A DNA stretch of 7,254 nt from Flemingiibacterium sp045579105. Its GTDB lineage: Bacteria; Bacillota; Clostridia; Oscillospirales; CAG-272. The stretch spans positions 1-7,254 of the forward strand of contig JAZNLM010000112.1 of assembly GCA_045579105.1 (NCBI GenBank). The letters are read 5' to 3'. Under the pieces are notes generated by a model. The model saw only the letters and a program-made list of their open reading frames with translations, made no database searches and had not been told where the DNA came from. This document shows, piece after piece, positions 5,901 through 7,254 of the stretch. The first letter of the stretch is position 1; each line of letters opens with the position of its first letter. A program made the translations under genes and the position numbers.

Positions 5901-5916
5901 AGAAAGGACAAAACAT

Positions 5917-6138
5917 ATGAAAAATCAGAAGAATGTAACCGTTCGAATCGCGGACGACCTGCTCGAAAAGCTCTACTACGTAGCAGAGAGCGAGGGACGT
6001 ACACTCAACAACCAATTTCTCCTTCTCGCACGCAACTCCGTCGCCTACTTTGAAAAGACCAAGGGCAAGATAACCCCCGACAAGATAAAAAGTGTGCGTG
6101 AAAAGATGGAAAGTGAGCTCTCCAAAGAGGAGCAGTAA
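5917..6138 (+). CDS. Arc-like ribbon-helix-helix DNA-binding protein
   Basis: This 73-residue protein has the Arc/MetJ layout: a short beta strand NVTVRIA (6-12) that would enter the major groove, helix A DDLLEKLYYVAESEGRT (13-29), then helix B beginning LNNQFLLLARN (30-40). The GRTLNNQ turn closely parallels GRSVNSE of phage P22 Arc. A charged, lysine/glutamate-rich tail (about 47-73) follows. Such proteins bind DNA as dimers of dimers and are usually repressors. The ATG is supported by AAAGGA (5903-5908), 8 bases upstream. The gene diverges from comM; a weak TTGAAA (5855-5860) with a poor -10 is all the promoter I see. No toxin gene accompanies it, so an antitoxin role is not favoured. Its target is unknown; itself, comM and nifJ are the nearby candidates. 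Confidence 0.85.
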   Translation: MKNQKNVTVRIADDLLEKLYYVAESEGRTLNNQFLLLARNSVAYFEKTKGKITPDKIKSVREKMESELSKEEQ

Positions 6139-6212
6139 GTCATTTTCCCTAATAATATAATAAATATATAAAAACATTCCAAATTTGTTCATAACTTTTA
6201 TCAAATTACATC

Positions 6213-6241
6213 TTTACAACCGCTAAAAAAAGATGTATAAT
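6213..6241 (+). promoter_or_regulatory. Strong sigma-A promoter of nifJ
   Basis: TTTACA (6213-6218) and TATAAT (6236-6241) are separated by 17 bases, and the sequence upstream (6150-6175) is almost pure A/T, as in an UP element. Transcription should begin near 6248, leaving a leader of about 100 nt before the ATG. Confidence 0.85.
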
Positions 6242-6248
6242 ATTATCG

Positions 6249-6310
6249 TGGCGTTACTGCGCCCTTTTGTCCGTGTGCCCTTATGCAGGGACAAGCTTGC
6301 AGGAACGCAA
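6249..6310 (+). ncRNA. Structured 5' leader of nifJ (candidate cis-regulatory RNA, unclassified)
   Basis: The leader can form an outer stem GCGTT (6251-6255) with AACGC (6304-6308) that encloses a hairpin TTGTCC (6267-6272) with GGACAA (6289-6294), itself capped by TGC/GCA (6276-6278 with 6285-6287). A competing small hairpin GGCG/CGCC (6250-6253 with 6260-6263) would exclude the outer stem. A T-rich run (6327-6334) separates this block from the ribosome binding site AGGAGG (6335-6340). I do not recognise a known riboswitch class. It may be only a stabilising leader. Confidence 0.35.
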
Positions 6311-6334
6311 AAATTATGACAAAAATTATTTTTT

Positions 6335-6340
6335 AGGAGG
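6335..6340 (+). promoter_or_regulatory. Ribosome binding site of nifJ
   Basis: AGGAGG is a perfect Shine-Dalgarno sequence 9 bases before the ATG at 6350. Confidence 0.85.
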
Positions 6341-6349
6341 ATTTCCAAC

Positions 6350-7254
6350 ATGGCAAGAAAGAAAATTTCCATGGATGGTAACACAGCCGCCGCTCATGCG
6401 TCGTATGCGTTTACCGAAGTTGCCGGCATCTACCCGATAACTCCTTCTTCTGTTATGGCTGACGTAACTGACACCTGGTCTGCTACCGGTCTGAAGAATA
6501 TTATGGGCGATACCGTTAAGGTAATCGAGATGCAGTCCGAGGCAGGTGCAGCAGGTACCGTTCACGGTTCTCTCGCAGCAGGTGCTCTCACCACAACCTA
6601 CACCGCATCTCAGGGTCTTCTTCTGATGATCCCGAATATGTACAAGATCGCCGGTGAGCTTCTCCCCTGCGTTATCCACGTTTCCGCACGCTGCGTAGCT
6701 TCGCACGCGCTCAACATTTTCGGTGACCACTCCGACGTTTACGCTTGCCGCCAGACCGGCTTTGCTATGATGGCTGAGTCCAACCCTCAGGAAGTTATGG
6801 ACCTTGGCGCAGTTGCTCACCTCGCAACCATCAAGGGCCGTGTTCCGGTACTTAACTTCTTCGACGGTTTCCGCACTTCTCACGAGATTCAGAAGATCGA
6901 GGCTTGGGACTACGAGGACCTTGCAGAGATGGTAGATAAGGACGCTATCGCAGCGTTCCGTGCTCGTTCTCTCAACCCTGAGCATCCTGTTCTCCGCGGT
7001 TCGGCAGAAAACGGAGATATCTTCTTCCAGCACAGAGAGGCTTGCAACAAGTTCTACGATGCATTCCCCGCAATCGTTGAAGAGTACATGGATAAGGTAA
7101 ACGCTAAGATCGGTACCGACTATAAGCTCTTTAACTACTACGGCGCACCGGACGCAGAGCGTGTTATCATCGCTATGGGTTCTGTATGCGACGTTGCAGA
7201 AGAAGTTATTGACTACATGATGGCAGCAGGCGAGAAGGTAGGTCTTGTTAAGGT
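6350..7254 (+). CDS. nifJ: Pyruvate:ferredoxin (flavodoxin) oxidoreductase, N-terminal part, cut by the window edge
   Basis: PFOR oxidises pyruvate with CoA to acetyl-CoA and CO2, passing two electrons to ferredoxin, the central step of clostridial fermentation in the cytoplasm. The 301 codons present begin MARKKISMDGNTAAAHASYA and cover domain I and the start of the next domain of a protein usually near 1,170-1,200 residues; the Fe-S and most TPP-binding parts lie beyond the window. Catalytic residues fall at the same numbers as in the Desulfovibrio africanus enzyme: Thr31 in YPITPSS, Glu64 in EMQSEAG, and Arg114 in HVSARC. FFDGFRTSHE also matches the family. The start has AGGAGG 9 bases upstream and its own strong promoter. 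Glycine codons are about two-thirds GGT, unlike the GGC-rich desulfurase and proA, consistent with bias for high expression. No frameshift is seen in the visible part. Confidence 0.96.
   Translation, partial: MARKKISMDGNTAAAHASYAFTEVAGIYPITPSSVMADVTDTWSATGLKNIMGDTVKVIEMQSEAGAAGTVHGSLAAGALTTTYTASQGLLLMIPNMYKIAGELLPCVIHVSARCVASHALNIFGDHSDVYACRQTGFAMMAESNPQEVMDLGAVAHLATIKGRVPVLNFFDGFRTSHEIQKIEAWDYEDLAEMVDKDAIAAFRARSLNPEHPVLRGSAENGDIFFQHREACNKFYDAFPAIVEEYMDKVNAKIGTDYKLFNYYGAPDAERVIIAMGSVCDVAEEVIDYMMAAGEKVGLVK

Noticed and set aside
6248..6349. TPP riboswitch upstream of nifJ
   Set aside because: The characteristic CUGAGA core is absent and the leader is probably too short for the full aptamer plus expression platform.
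6326..7033. A 235-codon open frame on the minus strand
   Set aside because: It lies opposite the clearly recognisable nifJ coding sequence, has no ribosome binding site, and its translation shows no family-like pattern.

Overview
The window looks like chromosomal DNA of a low-to-moderate GC Firmicute, most likely an anaerobic gut clostridium of the Oscillospirales/Ruminococcaceae type. The basis is strong AGGAGG/AAGGAG ribosome binding sites, sigma-A promoters close to consensus, a YifB/ComM-type ATPase, pyruvate:ferredoxin oxidoreductase, and a zinc-ribbon/DUF4190-like membrane protein. The taxonomic placement is an inference from gene content and style.

Layout, left to right. Positions 1-~140 hold the start of an IS30-family insertion sequence on the minus strand: the first 11 codons of its transposase plus its terminal region. 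It abuts a 12-bp terminator hairpin (149-175) that ends a minus-strand gene for a zinc-ribbon membrane protein (181-804). That gene has a perfect TTGACA-N17-TATAAT promoter. Divergent from it, a TTGAAA-N17-TATAAT promoter (954-982) starts a plus-strand operon: a small lipoprotein (1036-1578), a NifS/IscS-like cysteine desulfurase (1578-2759, start overlapping the previous stop in TGATG), and ProA, gamma-glutamyl phosphate reductase (2775-4019). The operon ends in a strong 15-bp terminator (4042-4090). The ~190-bp gap after proA also holds an unusual concentration of DnaA-box-like 9-mers (one exact TTATCCACA and three TTTTCCACA).

Next is comM/yifB on the minus strand (4212-5774), an AAA+ Mg-chelatase-related ATPase. 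Its promoter carries a GAAC-N4-GTTC site just downstream of the -10 box, the core of the Gram-positive LexA (SOS) operator. Divergent from comM is a 73-residue Arc-like ribbon-helix-helix protein (5917-6138). The last gene is nifJ, pyruvate:ferredoxin oxidoreductase (6350 to the window end, truncated). It has its own TTTACA-N17-TATAAT promoter and a roughly 100-nt leader that can fold.

Functionally this is mostly housekeeping: sulfur mobilisation, proline synthesis, DNA processing and central fermentative carbon metabolism. The desulfurase could supply sulfur for the Fe-S clusters of PFOR, but the two sit in different transcription units, so that link is only inferred. I saw no rRNA, tRNA, CRISPR array or clearly novel multi-gene system. 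The observations most worth checking are the SOS-like operator on comM, the DnaA-box cluster, and the structured nifJ leader.
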